From: Larus michahellis
Taxonomy: Eukaryota > Chordata > Aves > Charadriiformes > Laridae
Length of the DNA stretch: 64,000 nt
Assembly: GCF_964199755.1 (NCBI RefSeq)
Contig: NC_133914.1
Location: 3,985,868-4,049,867 of the forward strand
Reading direction: 5' to 3'
Shown piece by piece: positions 54,984-64,000 of the stretch. The position numbers and the translations under genes are program-made. Below the pieces are notes generated by a model. The model worked only from the letters and a program-made list of their open reading frames with translations, searched no databases and was not told the DNA's origin. Positions within the stretch are counted from its first letter, which is position 1. Every line of letters starts with the position of its first letter.

Positions 54984-64000
<9,017 letters not shown>

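Overview
The window is vertebrate nuclear DNA, most likely from a bird. Its genes are split into short exons with GT-AG (and two GC-AG) introns and carry CpG-island promoters. It contains a degenerate CR1 LINE ending in the typical octamer repeat (ATTCTGTG), and scattered very old MIR-like and LINE relics. Gene spacing is compact. The order MAN1C1 - SELENON - MTFR1L, all on the + strand, matches the conserved block at human 1p36.11. The species cannot be named from the sequence alone.

Layout. 1-7698: intron of MAN1C1 (the first exons lie upstream of the window). 7699-27610: ten coding exons of MAN1C1, a Golgi GH47 alpha-1,2-mannosidase, through the stop codon. Two successive introns start with GC instead of GT. 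27611-about 30440: probable long 3' UTR that has taken in a sense-strand CR1 copy, with tandem AATAAA signals at its end. About 30440-35800: gene-free DNA that ends in a roughly 216-bp direct tandem duplication. 35840-36330: CpG island with a near-perfect 45+45 bp palindrome, a short uORF and exon 1 of SELENON. 36071-51754: twelve coding exons of selenoprotein N (531 residues, selenocysteine 403 encoded by TGA at 48705), with a 1-kb degenerate minisatellite in intron 1. 51755-54550: SELENON 3' UTR and intergenic DNA. 54550-55000: CpG-island promoter of MTFR1L with NRF1 and ETS motifs. 54969-61142: five coding exons of MTFR1L; the final exon is beyond 64000.

The genes do not form a pathway. 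MAN1C1 trims N-glycan mannose in the Golgi. SELENON is an ER selenoprotein with an EF-hand and an SCUG redox motif, linked to calcium and redox control. MTFR1L is a mitochondrial morphology factor regulated by AMPK. All exon junctions listed were checked for reading-frame continuity.

The observations most worth a second look are: the SELENON promoter palindrome; the Sec redefinition stem-loop, which becomes adjacent to the UGA only after splicing; the pair of GC-AG introns in MAN1C1; the uORFs in front of SELENON and MTFR1L; and my failure to find a convincing SECIS element in the SELENON 3' flank. No CRISPR array, tRNA, rRNA or prokaryotic feature was seen.
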